From an uncultured Lachnospiraceae bacterium (GTDB taxonomy: Bacteria; Bacillota; Clostridia; Lachnospirales; Lachnospiraceae): 52,977 bases of DNA. The notes under the pieces are model-generated. The model worked only from the letters and a program-made list of their open reading frames with translations, ran no database searches and had not been told where the DNA came from. The position numbers and the translations under genes are program-made. Positions 1 through 8,233 of the stretch are shown here, piece after piece (the first letter of the stretch is position 1; every line of letters begins with the position of its first letter). Where the stretch lies: contig CAJUQO010000017.1 in NCBI GenBank assembly GCA_910588295.1, positions 1 through 52,977 of the forward strand. Direction: 5' to 3'.

Positions 1-19
1 CTTCCACTTACCCTATTCT

Positions 20-36
20 CCCCAGCATAGCTGGGG
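20..36. terminator. Perfect 7-bp hairpin, possible terminator
   Basis: CCCCAGC (20-26), loop ATA, GCTGGGG (30-36). On the plus strand it is followed a few bases later by a short T-run (44-48); on the minus strand no T-run follows. It lies about 60 bases past the stop of the first minus-strand gene, so it could end transcription from the left side or act as a T-poor terminator of the surface operon. The role is inferred. Confidence 0.3.
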
Positions 37-95
37 GATTAGGATTTTTCATTCATTCCGTATTTACCAGCCTTCTATCTTACATGTTTTTGTTT

Positions 96-1952
96 TTAAT
101 TCATTTTGCTCCTGAAATTTTCAACTAATGCTTCACAAGAATTTCCTGTCTCCACACATTGCTTTTGCTCCAAGAAAGCTTTTGCTTTCTCTTTAAATTC
201 GTCCTCCTGGAATTCTAATACATTTTTTTTCATCTCCTCTCCCGTTTTGGCAAGAGAAAACGGTGTTTCCTCTAATGGATAATATAACCCACGCTTTTCC
301 TGATACACTTCTGCATCCGGCGCATAGATAAAGCCTGGTTTTTCCAAAAGCAGGAAATCATATATCCAACTGGAATAATCCGTGACCCCCACATCAGCCG
401 CAACCATCAATTCTGTAATCTCCATATAATTATTGGCGTTGATGATTCCCGGAGCTTTCTCGACCTCCGGCCATTTGCCTCTGTCCTTGCGGTGGACTCT
501 TACAATAATGCTGAAATCTCCTCCAAATCTCTTTGAGAGGTTCTCCCTGAGCGCACTAAAATCCAGGTTTTCCCGTTCCGCTTCTATAATCGTTTTCTCT
601 CTGTAAGTAGGAGCATACAGGGCAATCTTATTTCCTTCCGGTATCTTATAATGGCAGCGTACTTTCTGCCTGATATCTTCCTTCTCCTGCTCCTCTGCGA
701 AAAGTATATCATTTCTCGGATGCCCCGTCTCCAATACCTCTTTCCCTTTCCAGAAAGATCCCTGATAAACCTCCGTCTCGAAGGGGCAGCTGGAAATACA
801 GTAGTCCACCAGCTTGGCGCTCTTCGCTGCTTTTCGGCGGGACACCGCATGTTTCCGGATATCTTTAATCCCCAAAGAACCCTTTAATATTTTATATATC
901 TTCTGTTCCGCGTGCTTTTTGATATCTTCCCGGACGATGTTGACTCCGTCATCCACGATGATCTTAGCGCTGTAAACTGCCTTATAATACTCTGGGGTTT
1001 TCTCCAGCACCAGCTTCAACTGCGGGGACTTTATGCCGATTTTCTCATTTTCTCTCCGTTTCACCCATATTACTTCCCAATCCGGGCAATTCTTCAGAAT
1101 ATATTTGCAGAGATAACGGATATCATCGCAATACTTTGCATATGTGGGATACAGCAAGATTTTATTATTCTGCACGCTGACCTTATTATACCAGTACGCC
1201 TTATCCGATTTCGCCATAAGCGCTTCCTGATAATCCATATATTCATGATAGCGTTTCAAGGTCTCCCCTGTCTCCCCGTCAGCCACAATCTTCCCGTCAT
1301 TCAACCAGATCACCCGGGTACAGAGCGTTTTTATCGTATCTGAGCTATGGGATACAATGATAACCGTCCTGTCTTCATGGGAAATCAATTCCCGCATTTT
1401 CGCATAACTTTTTTTCTTGAACTTGCGGTCTCCTACGCTCAATACTTCATCAATAAGCATAATATCCGTTTCCAAAATAGCCGTAATAGAAAACGCGAGT
1501 TTTGAATGCATGCCGCTGGAATATGTTTTTACCGGAGCATTAATAAAATCTCCCAGCTCTGAAAAACGTACGATATCATCATATTTTTCCAGTATCTGCT
1601 CCTTGGAAAAGCCCATCAGCAGACCCGACAAAAATATGTTATCCTTTCCCGTCAGCTCATTTTGAAAACCGACTCCGATAGACAGCAGCGATACATTATT
1701 CCCTTTTGTATCAATGGCTCCGGAATCTGCTGAAAAAACCCCTGCCAGAGAACGCAGTAAAGTGGATTTCCCGCTCCCGTTTTTACCAATCAGACCAATA
1801 ATCTCTCCCTTTTTCACATCAAAAGATACGCCTCTCACAGCCTCAAACCGGTCTGCATTTGATTTTTTCAGAGAAAACAGGGATTTCTTTATAGATTGCG
1901 CTTTTATTGTTTTATATGAGATATGCAAATCCCGTACTTCAATTGCGTTCAT
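96..1952 (-). CDS. Polymer-export ABC ATPase fused to a CDP-glycerol glycerophosphotransferase-like domain
   Basis: 618 aa in two parts. Residues 1 to about 240 are a TagH/KpsT-type export ATPase: Walker A GKNGSGKS (56-63), signature SSGM (145-148), Walker B ending D168-E169, H-loop H202. Residues from about 260 to the end match the TagF/TarF-like fold (LYAPTYR near 446, TDYSSWIYDF near 524), as in the gene at 2798-4102. TagF enzymes transfer glycerol-phosphate from CDP-glycerol and rely on two conserved histidines. Here the second is present (H487), but the first, in the xHGS motif, is K357, so catalysis may be altered or lost. The start overlaps the permease stop (TAATG) with AAGGTGAT upstream. 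Last gene of the surface operon. A fused ATPase and polymerase would tie synthesis to export; that coupling is inference. Confidence 0.85.
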   Translation of the reverse strand: MNAIEVRDLHISYKTIKAQSIKKSLFSLKKSNADRFEAVRGVSFDVKKGEIIGLIGKNGSGKSTLLRSLAGVFSADSGAIDTKGNNVSLLSIGVGFQNELTGKDNIFLSGLLMGFSKEQILEKYDDIVRFSELGDFINAPVKTYSSGMHSKLAFSITAILETDIMLIDEVLSVGDRKFKKKSYAKMRELISHEDRTVIIVSHSSDTIKTLCTRVIWLNDGKIVADGETGETLKRYHEYMDYQEALMAKSDKAYWYNKVSVQNNKILLYPTYAKYCDDIRYLCKYILKNCPDWEVIWVKRRENEKIGIKSPQLKLVLEKTPEYYKAVYSAKIIVDDGVNIVREDIKKHAEQKIYKILKGSLGIKDIRKHAVSRRKAAKSAKLVDYCISSCPFETEVYQGSFWKGKEVLETGHPRNDILFAEEQEKEDIRQKVRCHYKIPEGNKIALYAPTYREKTIIEAERENLDFSALRENLSKRFGGDFSIIVRVHRKDRGKWPEVEKAPGIINANNYMEITELMVAADVGVTDYSSWIYDFLLLEKPGFIYAPDAEVYQEKRGLYYPLEETPFSLAKTGEEMKKNVLEFQEDEFKEKAKAFLEQKQCVETGNSCEALVENFRSKMN

Positions 1953-2734
1953 TATATCACCTTAGCATAACTGTTTTCGTGTTTCATAATGATCCTGACG
2001 CCCACAACAGATAAGACAATGCCGACCGCCAAAATGCACAGCAAAATTCTGTAATTGATTACATGAACATACAACAGACTCTCCCGCAGCCCATGGATCA
2101 TAAAAGCCATGGGATTAATCTGCAGCATATATGCGCCATAAGGCTCCGGGACACGTTTACTGATGTTATAGAAAATACCCGACATATAGAAAATCAGTCT
2201 CAGAAGTACATCCACAACATTGGATAAATCCGCAATATAAACCCCCGCATGAAGAATGAGACAGCAGCAGCCAAAAGTAAATACCGACATGGTAATAAAA
2301 ATAGGAACCACCTGAATGATACACCAGGAAAACGGGACTCTGTAAACTGGCATCATGATCAATACCAGAATAAACGCCACTGCCATTTTAAACAAATTTT
2401 CCATCATAGTAACCAGAATCAGTATATATTTGGGAATATATACTTTAGATATGGTGGATTTCCGGCTTCGGATCATTTTAACACTTTTACTTACGCTCCT
2501 GCTAAAAAACTTCCATGAATTTAAACCAATAAATACAAAAATAGGAAAATAAGGCTCCCCTTTCCCAAAGACAATCAAAGCCACGAAAGAATACACCAGC
2601 ATAAACAGAAGCGGATCCAGAATCCACCATAGCCAGTTCAGATAAGAACCGGCCACCTCCGCTTTCAGATTTGCTTTGGTAGCATAAGTGATATAGCCTT
2701 TATACCACTGTAGATCTTTCCAGAATTTCTTCAT
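1952..2734 (-). CDS. ABC-2 type polysaccharide/teichoic acid export permease (TagG-like)
   Basis: 260 aa, about six hydrophobic segments after an amphipathic N-terminus, the usual size and layout of TagG/RfbA/KpsM-type permeases. It should pair with the fused ATPase encoded directly downstream, whose ATG overlaps this stop by one base. Membrane protein; with its ATPase it would move a lipid-linked polymer across the cytoplasmic membrane. The ribosome site is weak (AGAAAGAGAT). The polymer is not defined by the permease itself; the TagF-like neighbours suggest a glycerol-phosphate-containing one. Confidence 0.88.
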   Translation of the reverse strand: MKKFWKDLQWYKGYITYATKANLKAEVAGSYLNWLWWILDPLLFMLVYSFVALIVFGKGEPYFPIFVFIGLNSWKFFSRSVSKSVKMIRSRKSTISKVYIPKYILILVTMMENLFKMAVAFILVLIMMPVYRVPFSWCIIQVVPIFITMSVFTFGCCCLILHAGVYIADLSNVVDVLLRLIFYMSGIFYNISKRVPEPYGAYMLQINPMAFMIHGLRESLLYVHVINYRILLCILAVGIVLSVVGVRIIMKHENSYAKVI

Positions 2735-2797
2735 ACTTTTTATCTCTTTCTACGCAAAACAGCGCACCGTACTCTTTTCTTTATATCTTTTCCTCTT

Positions 2798-4102
2798 CTA
2801 TGGGAGTTGCTCTGGCATTAATGTCTGAATCCAATCCACAATCCGTTTTGCCGAATTTCCGTCGTCTACAGACTGCTTTTCCTCCAAAAACTGTTCCACA
2901 CGCTTCAAAAATAAATCATAATCGAATTTTTCTATCTTCTCAATCAATTGTTCATGAGATTGACACACGGGAAACGGAGTCTCCTCCAGCGGATAATAAA
3001 AGCCCGTATTCGTATTATACCTTTCTAAATCTGTTGCAAAGATAAATCCGGGCCTTCTGGTCAGAACATAATCATAAATCCAACTGGAATAATCCGTAAT
3101 GCCGATTGTAGTCACCATCATCAGCTCCTGAATATCCGGATAATCCGTTACATCAAACAATACCTGCTCTGCCGGCTCCTCACATCCCTCTTTGCCTAAG
3201 ACAATATTTTTCGTTCTCTTATGCATCCGAATCATAACGGCAAACTCACCGTCAAATTTTTTCTGCAGAGCTTCTGTCATATCCTTATAATCAATACTCA
3301 AATTTTCAATAGTCAGCCCCGTCCTATGGGTAGGCGCATAGAGTACCAGTTTCTTATGAAGTGGTATCCCATAACGTTCCAGAAGCCCTTCACGGATTTC
3401 TGTAATCCTGTATGGATCTTTTGTAAATAAAATATCTGTTCTGGCATGACCTAATCGCACCATATCCGTATTTTTCCAAAACACCGAATGAAAAACATCT
3501 TCTTCAAACTGGGAATTGGTAATTACATAATCTGTTTCATTGGACTCCCTCTGTACTACCCGCTGTCCGCTTTTCCCCCGAGCATTCCGACAGAGTACCG
3601 CATTATCCAGACGCTTGATCCCCAATGACCCATGCATGGTCTGAAGATGAAGCTGTCCGTCCTTTTTATCAAAATGATCGGAAAATACAATGCCGTTGTC
3701 AATCCACATTTTAGAACTGTACACTTCCCGCAGTCCCTTGACTGTATGAATCGGTACAAGCCGGATATTTTCCGGATAATCAAACTTCTTAATATTCTTA
3801 CGATTGACCAGCCAAATAATTTTGTAATTCAGCCTGCGGCGAATCATCTCTTCATATATATACTTGGGATTACATGTATAAGTAAATGTATTCGTTGCGA
3901 TCGCAATCTTATTCGGCTCAATCTCGGTTGTATCCATAATCCGCTTTGCCATGTAGTTCATATAAACCTTCCGGATTCTGCTTTTAACAGCCCGATATTC
4001 CTTTACCGTCAGGCGATAAATTGCACTTTTACGGATAAACTTCCTAATATATTTCCATATTCTCTTGATTTTTTTCTTCAAGGTTTTCGCCTTATTTTTC
4101 AT
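2798..4102 (-). CDS. CDP-glycerol glycerophosphotransferase family protein (TagF/TarF-like)
   Basis: 434 aa from the ATG at 4102, which overlaps the upstream stop (TAATG) and has GGAAGGAAAG a short distance upstream; a reading-frame start at 4135 would lie inside the upstream gene and is not used. The first 30 residues are strongly basic and amphipathic, fitting peripheral membrane association as in TagF enzymes. Family hallmarks are MHGS with H157, LYAPTHR near 254, RMH with H294, and TDYSSWIYDY near the C-terminus, so both histidines known to be critical in TagF are kept. Expected to add or polymerise glycerol-phosphate (or another polyol-phosphate) from CDP-activated donor. In contrast to the fusion protein downstream, this copy looks catalytically complete. 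Confidence 0.85.
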   Translation of the reverse strand: MKNKAKTLKKKIKRIWKYIRKFIRKSAIYRLTVKEYRAVKSRIRKVYMNYMAKRIMDTTEIEPNKIAIATNTFTYTCNPKYIYEEMIRRRLNYKIIWLVNRKNIKKFDYPENIRLVPIHTVKGLREVYSSKMWIDNGIVFSDHFDKKDGQLHLQTMHGSLGIKRLDNAVLCRNARGKSGQRVVQRESNETDYVITNSQFEEDVFHSVFWKNTDMVRLGHARTDILFTKDPYRITEIREGLLERYGIPLHKKLVLYAPTHRTGLTIENLSIDYKDMTEALQKKFDGEFAVMIRMHKRTKNIVLGKEGCEEPAEQVLFDVTDYPDIQELMMVTTIGITDYSSWIYDYVLTRRPGFIFATDLERYNTNTGFYYPLEETPFPVCQSHEQLIEKIEKFDYDLFLKRVEQFLEEKQSVDDGNSAKRIVDWIQTLMPEQLP

Positions 4103-5340
4103 TATATCCTGTTCTTTCCTTCCCCTATCACCCATTTTTTCATCTGATCTTCCAGATTCTGATACACAGACATCTTATATTCTTCATCCATCTCGTAGGG
4201 CTTTGCCTGGCATAGACGCTGGAAAATTTCTTCTGAAGTGAATTTTTCCTTTGTAATGAAATTTTGCCGCAATCCTATCTGTTCTCCGAAAAGAATCTGT
4301 TTCCGGTTCCACACTAAACTCACATTTGGAACGCCCAATACCGTTCCAACAATCGCAGAATGAAGACGGACTGCCATAAAACGGTCATAGCCTGCCAAAA
4401 GCTCCACAAATTCCCTTGTAGATACAGGGTTTGCCACTGTAACCTGATATTCACTCTTCAAATTCGGATACTGCTCCAACAACCAGTCAATAAATACTGT
4501 ATCCTTGTCCACCCCATTGGAAAACAATTCAACAGAATACCCTGCATCCGAGAGCTTTACAATCACCTCATAATAAACCTCTCCCAATGCCTTACGATTG
4601 ACTTTATACATATATTCTCCAAAAATTTTCGTCCTGATTACATTCAGGCCCACCTTTTTAGAGTCTACGCTACTCTTTCGGATCTGGTAAGTCTCTGCGG
4701 TCCAAAAAGCCGGATCACAGACACCCCGTACCACGATCTCTGGGTTCTCAATATAACAATTGCGCAACATGGCAAAATCATCCCGGGTAGACGCGTATTT
4801 CACACATGCCCTGTTCACTGCTTTCTTCAGGATCTGGCATTCCAGATTCATTTCGTCATATCCTTCAATTCCCTGGGCATTCAACAGCACCGGAATATTT
4901 CTCCTTTGGGCAAAATCCGTCACATCATCCAGAAAATAGTAAAAATTCTGCCTGTGAAACTTAATCAGGCCGCCGCCGCCAAAAATAATAATATCCGCTC
5001 CTTCCAGCTTTGGCTTCTCATTTTCAATATAGTACTGATATGGCGGGGTTGTATGCCATATTTTCTTCATCATTTTCTTGGAAAGTTCCGGACAGCAATG
5101 GGCAAAAAGCCTGTTTCGAACTGTACGCCTTAATCCGCCTGCCATCACCCGCCGTAAAATGCTTTTGGCATACTTCTTATTTCTGCTTCGAAAAGAGCCT
5201 ATATCTACAGGAACAATCTCATAATCTTCCACGTTGTTCTTTTTCAATATATCTTCCACAATATATCTTGACGTTTCATAAATTACCAAATCTCCCAGAT
5301 TTGAAACGTCTAAATACATAAAAGCAATTTTTAATTCCAT
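4102..5340 (-). CDS. Polysaccharide pyruvyl transferase family protein
   Basis: 412 aa from the ATG at 5340, chosen because GGAG lies 7 bases upstream; the longer frame to 5385 has no such site. Features of the CsaB/WcaK-type family are SNLGD near the N-terminus, a glycine run in IIIFGGGGLIKF, and a C-terminal RLHSAIVG segment. Known members add ketal-linked pyruvate from PEP to a sugar of a wall polymer or capsule. It sits between a glycosyltransferase and a glycerophosphotransferase, so its acceptor is likely a sugar of the same surface polymer. The family also contains members of unproven activity, so pyruvylation is inferred. Confidence 0.8.
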   Translation of the reverse strand: MELKIAFMYLDVSNLGDLVIYETSRYIVEDILKKNNVEDYEIVPVDIGSFRSRNKKYAKSILRRVMAGGLRRTVRNRLFAHCCPELSKKMMKKIWHTTPPYQYYIENEKPKLEGADIIIFGGGGLIKFHRQNFYYFLDDVTDFAQRRNIPVLLNAQGIEGYDEMNLECQILKKAVNRACVKYASTRDDFAMLRNCYIENPEIVVRGVCDPAFWTAETYQIRKSSVDSKKVGLNVIRTKIFGEYMYKVNRKALGEVYYEVIVKLSDAGYSVELFSNGVDKDTVFIDWLLEQYPNLKSEYQVTVANPVSTREFVELLAGYDRFMAVRLHSAIVGTVLGVPNVSLVWNRKQILFGEQIGLRQNFITKEKFTSEEIFQRLCQAKPYEMDEEYKMSVYQNLEDQMKKWVIGEGKNRI

Positions 5341-5403
5341 ATTTTTTCTCCAATCTGAATGAGCTTCCTCCCAAACACTGCTCAAACCCCATTCACACCT
5401 ATA

Positions 5404-6753
5404 TCATCCTAAAAATATATTCTGTACTTTCAAGGCTGCTTTCACCAGCTTCCTATCCAATAACTCCTGCTGGCTCTGGAGCTTTTTACCCTGTCGTCGA
5501 ATCTGCCCGCTTTGGCTCTGGAGCTTTTCACTCTGTTGCTGAAGCTTTTCACTCTGCCGCTGGATCCTTTCCTTCTGCTTCTGGATTTTTTCGTTCTGTT
5601 TCTGGATCCTCTCGTTCTGTTTCTGGATCCTTTCGTTTTTCCCTCCTATCCTGTCTTTCTGCAATTCGATTTTTTCTTTTTGTTCCGCAATCCTGGAATG
5701 GCTTTTTTTCAGCCTGCTTTTCAACTGAACAGTCCGATCTCTATACTGACGGCTTTTTCTCAGGAAATACATATACTGTTTAAAAATATACTCTTCCGCA
5801 TCACATGTCAACATACATGACAATTCGTTTTTATTTTTTTCTGAATTCATCTTTTCTATGTCAGTATCCGCAATACCAAGAGCCGGCAATGCTTTTTCTT
5901 TGTAAAATTCAAACAAAGCCTTATATTCTTCAGGATCTTCCACCATAGTAAACTGAGAAGAGATTGTCCCAAAAGCATTATTAATAAAACTACACCTTAT
6001 ATCCTGATTATCCCAATAGCCTGAATTCACCAGAAAATCCTTTACTTCCAAATGGGCTTTCAGGGCATTTTCCTTTTTCTTCCATGCATTGCCGGAAAGG
6101 CTGCCCGCATTTCGAAATTGGTAATAAACAATAATCTTATCAGTTACTGTAATCTTATCCGCCAGAACAAAGGCTTTCATCACAAAAAACACGTCATTCG
6201 ACTGTTTCAACTTCGAAAACTGCAAGTTATTCTCTACCAAAAAAGATCTTTTATATAGCCTGTTCCATGGATAATTCTTTGCAAAATTAAAAATATACTG
6301 TGGGATATCATGAATATTGAACGGCCTTTTTTCCGGTATCCTATCCCAATGAAGAAAAACCTTCTCTTCCTCAGAGCCTCTATGCAGATCCATCTTTACA
6401 GCATCACCCACACAAATATCCGCATCCCACCGCTGAATCTCATAATATAAAACTTCTAATGCATCCACGGCAAAATAGTCGTCTGAATCCCAGAAGATCA
6501 CATATTCTCCCTTTGCAATCTGCAGACCATGATTTCTGGCCACTCCTGCATACTGATTTTGCTGATGTAAAACCGTAATGCGCTCATCCTTTTGCTCATA
6601 ATGACTGAGAATATCCGCTGTGGCATCTGTAGAACCGTCGTCCACCAGAATCACTTCTATTTCCTGCAGGGATTGCGCCAAAATACTATCTATACATCTT
6701 TCAATATATTTCTCTTGATTATAAACCGGGACAATAACTGATACCTTAATCAT
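5404..6753 (-). CDS. Family 2 glycosyltransferase with long C-terminal coiled coil
   Basis: 449 aa. Residues 1 to about 230 are a GT-A fold glycosyltransferase (VDDGSTDAT near 37-45, DSDDY 89-93, the nucleotide-sugar/metal sites). Residues 340-436 are a highly charged, Gln/Lys/Glu-rich coiled coil made of near-identical heptads such as ERIQKQN and EKLQQQS; the DNA under it is a 21-bp tandem repeat. It probably builds a glycan unit of the surface polymer at the cytoplasmic membrane; the sugar is not known. First gene of the operon: GAGGAG lies 7 bases before the ATG, and a consensus promoter lies about 50 bases further up. The tail could mediate self-assembly or bind the similar tail of the protein at 6892-8061 (inference). 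Confidence 0.85.
   Translation of the reverse strand: MIKVSVIVPVYNQEKYIERCIDSILAQSLQEIEVILVDDGSTDATADILSHYEQKDERITVLHQQNQYAGVARNHGLQIAKGEYVIFWDSDDYFAVDALEVLYYEIQRWDADICVGDAVKMDLHRGSEEEKVFLHWDRIPEKRPFNIHDIPQYIFNFAKNYPWNRLYKRSFLVENNLQFSKLKQSNDVFFVMKAFVLADKITVTDKIIVYYQFRNAGSLSGNAWKKKENALKAHLEVKDFLVNSGYWDNQDIRCSFINNAFGTISSQFTMVEDPEEYKALFEFYKEKALPALGIADTDIEKMNSEKNKNELSCMLTCDAEEYIFKQYMYFLRKSRQYRDRTVQLKSRLKKSHSRIAEQKEKIELQKDRIGGKNERIQKQNERIQKQNEKIQKQKERIQRQSEKLQQQSEKLQSQSGQIRRQGKKLQSQQELLDRKLVKAALKVQNIFLG
5507..5632 (-). repeat. 21-bp tandem repeat coding for 7-residue coiled-coil units
   Basis: About six tandem 21-bp units. The clearest are 5591-5611 and 5612-5632 (plus-strand unit starts TCGTTCTGTTTCTGGATCCT), with 5570-5590, 5549-5569 and 5528-5548 progressively diverged; a further degraded unit lies near 5465-5485. 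Each encodes one heptad of the glycosyltransferase tail. The two most similar units are next to each other, the pattern expected from recent slippage or unequal exchange; copy number could vary without breaking the frame. Confidence 0.8.
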
Positions 6754-6802
6754 TTTATGGCTCCTCTAAGAAACAATATATTTAAAAATAACAATTTTTT
6801 TT

Positions 6803-6831
6803 ATTATAAACATGGTCAAAACTACTGTCAA
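6803..6831 (-). promoter_or_regulatory. Consensus sigma-A promoter of the surface-polymer operon
   Basis: On the minus strand, TTGACA (6831-6826), a 17-base spacer and TATAAT (6808-6803), both hexamers perfect. It lies about 50 bases upstream of the glycosyltransferase start at 6753 and downstream of the pyruvyl-transferase stop at 6892, so it should drive the genes from 6753 down to 96. A T/A-rich leader follows. Confidence 0.85.
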
Positions 6832-6891
6832 CTTAAATAGCTTTATTACAGCCCTGCATTAGAATTTACAGTAACAATGCAATTTCCGTCA

Positions 6892-8061
6892 TTATTCTCT
6901 GCCGCCTAACCATTGCTTTACGAAAGCCCCAACCCCTTTAGCTTTATCTTTCTCTTTTTTTACATCCTCAGTAATTATTTTTTGTTGTCGGAGTTTTATC
7001 TCCAGTCTCTTACTCTTCTTCTTTTCCTTATTATATTCTGCCAGCAAAGCACGATTTTGATACAGCCAATCATCCAGTGCTTTTTTCATCAACTGATTCT
7101 GCCAGCAAAGCACATCTGTCCTGGTGTAGGTTGTCTTCTTCCACGCTTCCATAGACTCGTCCATCATAGATGTATCTGCAACAAATTTCTTAATCCGGGC
7201 AATCAGCTCATTCCTCGTCGTCAGATAGCCGGCGCTGTTTTCCGGAGGATTACATATATCATACGTATAAGTCCCTTCCAGAAATTCTTTTTTCGTGATA
7301 TGATGCACCCACTCGCCGTAAGCATCCCACCTGTTTGCGTTCCCTCTTTCCTGCACATCTACGATTGCCAATACCGGTACTTCCATTGCCAGACACGGCA
7401 GAGAAACATGCAGTCTGCGGGTAATAACACAACGTGCGTTCTGATAAAGAGTCAGATATTCCTCCACTTTCTTAAAACGGGCCTGCCAGTCATCCTCTAT
7501 GTCAGAATTTTTGCAATTATGGGACATTTTCACTATTTTCAGACCCGTTCCCATAATAAGCTGCTGTACTTTATCCTCCACCTGCCTGTCCAAATCCACC
7601 AGGCAAATATAGGATCCTGCCTCTGCCGTCTTTTTCTGCCTGGGCAGCGTCAGGGTCACACACCCGCTAAAATACGCGTCATATCCTCTCTCTCGGAAAA
7701 AATTCAATGAAAAAAGATCTCTGGCCCCTAATGGTCCATAGGCTTCCAAATATTCACCGCCCACACCTTTGGTCCATTCATCTGTTATTGGAGACGCTCC
7801 ATGCCAAATTGTATCATTGTTGATATGCATACTGGTCATCAATGGTATAATATTTTCAGCCGGAGGCCAATTCCATTTTTGCCACAGCCACCAGGCTGCC
7901 ATGACCACAGCCACCGGTTCACTGCATTTTTCACCAAAAGAGTCCAAATACTCCCTGTCCAAAACATAATCCACCTGAGGAAGTAACCTGGCTACAGCGT
8001 AAGCTTGGATATCATCACCAAAATTAGCTGTTTTTTTATGAATAATAATCCCATACTTCAT
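6892..8061 (-). CDS. Polysaccharide pyruvyl transferase family protein with charged C-terminal tail
   Basis: 389 aa. The N-terminal NFGDDIQAYAVARLLP and the C-terminal RRLHVSLPCLAM segments place it in the polysaccharide pyruvyl transferase family, though it differs clearly from the copy at 4102-5340. Residues from about 330 onward are rich in Lys, Glu and Gln and predicted to be a coiled coil, recalling the tail of the neighbouring glycosyltransferase. It starts at an ATG with GGAAGG about 12 bases upstream and has its own likely promoter at 8099-8128; the strong promoter at 6803-6831 then restarts transcription below it. Likely modifies a surface glycan; acceptor unknown. Confidence 0.78.
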   Translation of the reverse strand: MKYGIIIHKKTANFGDDIQAYAVARLLPQVDYVLDREYLDSFGEKCSEPVAVVMAAWWLWQKWNWPPAENIIPLMTSMHINNDTIWHGASPITDEWTKGVGGEYLEAYGPLGARDLFSLNFFRERGYDAYFSGCVTLTLPRQKKTAEAGSYICLVDLDRQVEDKVQQLIMGTGLKIVKMSHNCKNSDIEDDWQARFKKVEEYLTLYQNARCVITRRLHVSLPCLAMEVPVLAIVDVQERGNANRWDAYGEWVHHITKKEFLEGTYTYDICNPPENSAGYLTTRNELIARIKKFVADTSMMDESMEAWKKTTYTRTDVLCWQNQLMKKALDDWLYQNRALLAEYNKEKKKSKRLEIKLRQQKIITEDVKKEKDKAKGVGAFVKQWLGGRE

Positions 8062-8098
8062 TAACGAGTCAATCCTTCCATTTCGAATTTATCTCACA

Positions 8099-8128
8099 AT
8101 ATTACCTCATGATCCCCAATTTTGTCAA
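8099..8128 (-). promoter_or_regulatory. Probable promoter of the pyruvyl-transferase gene
   Basis: On the minus strand, TTGACA (8128-8123), an 18-base spacer and TAATAT (8104-8099). It lies about 40 bases upstream of the start at 8061, in the space shared with the divergent polymerase gene. Confidence 0.55.
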
Positions 8129-8167
8129 ATTAATCCTGCGCTGTTCCAAATTATTCAGAATCAAAAA

Positions 8168-8196
8168 TTGACAATATCAGATATCTGTGCGAAAAT
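8168..8196 (+). promoter_or_regulatory. Probable promoter of the polymerase gene
   Basis: TTGACA (8168-8173), a 17-base spacer and GAAAAT (8191-8196, four of six matches), with an A/T-rich stretch just upstream. It sits about 38 bases before the start codon at 8234 and diverges from the minus-strand promoter at 8099-8128. Confidence 0.45.
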
Positions 8197-8233
8197 ACCT
8201 ATATTCATCAAAAGTCCCCTGGAGGTTTTATCT

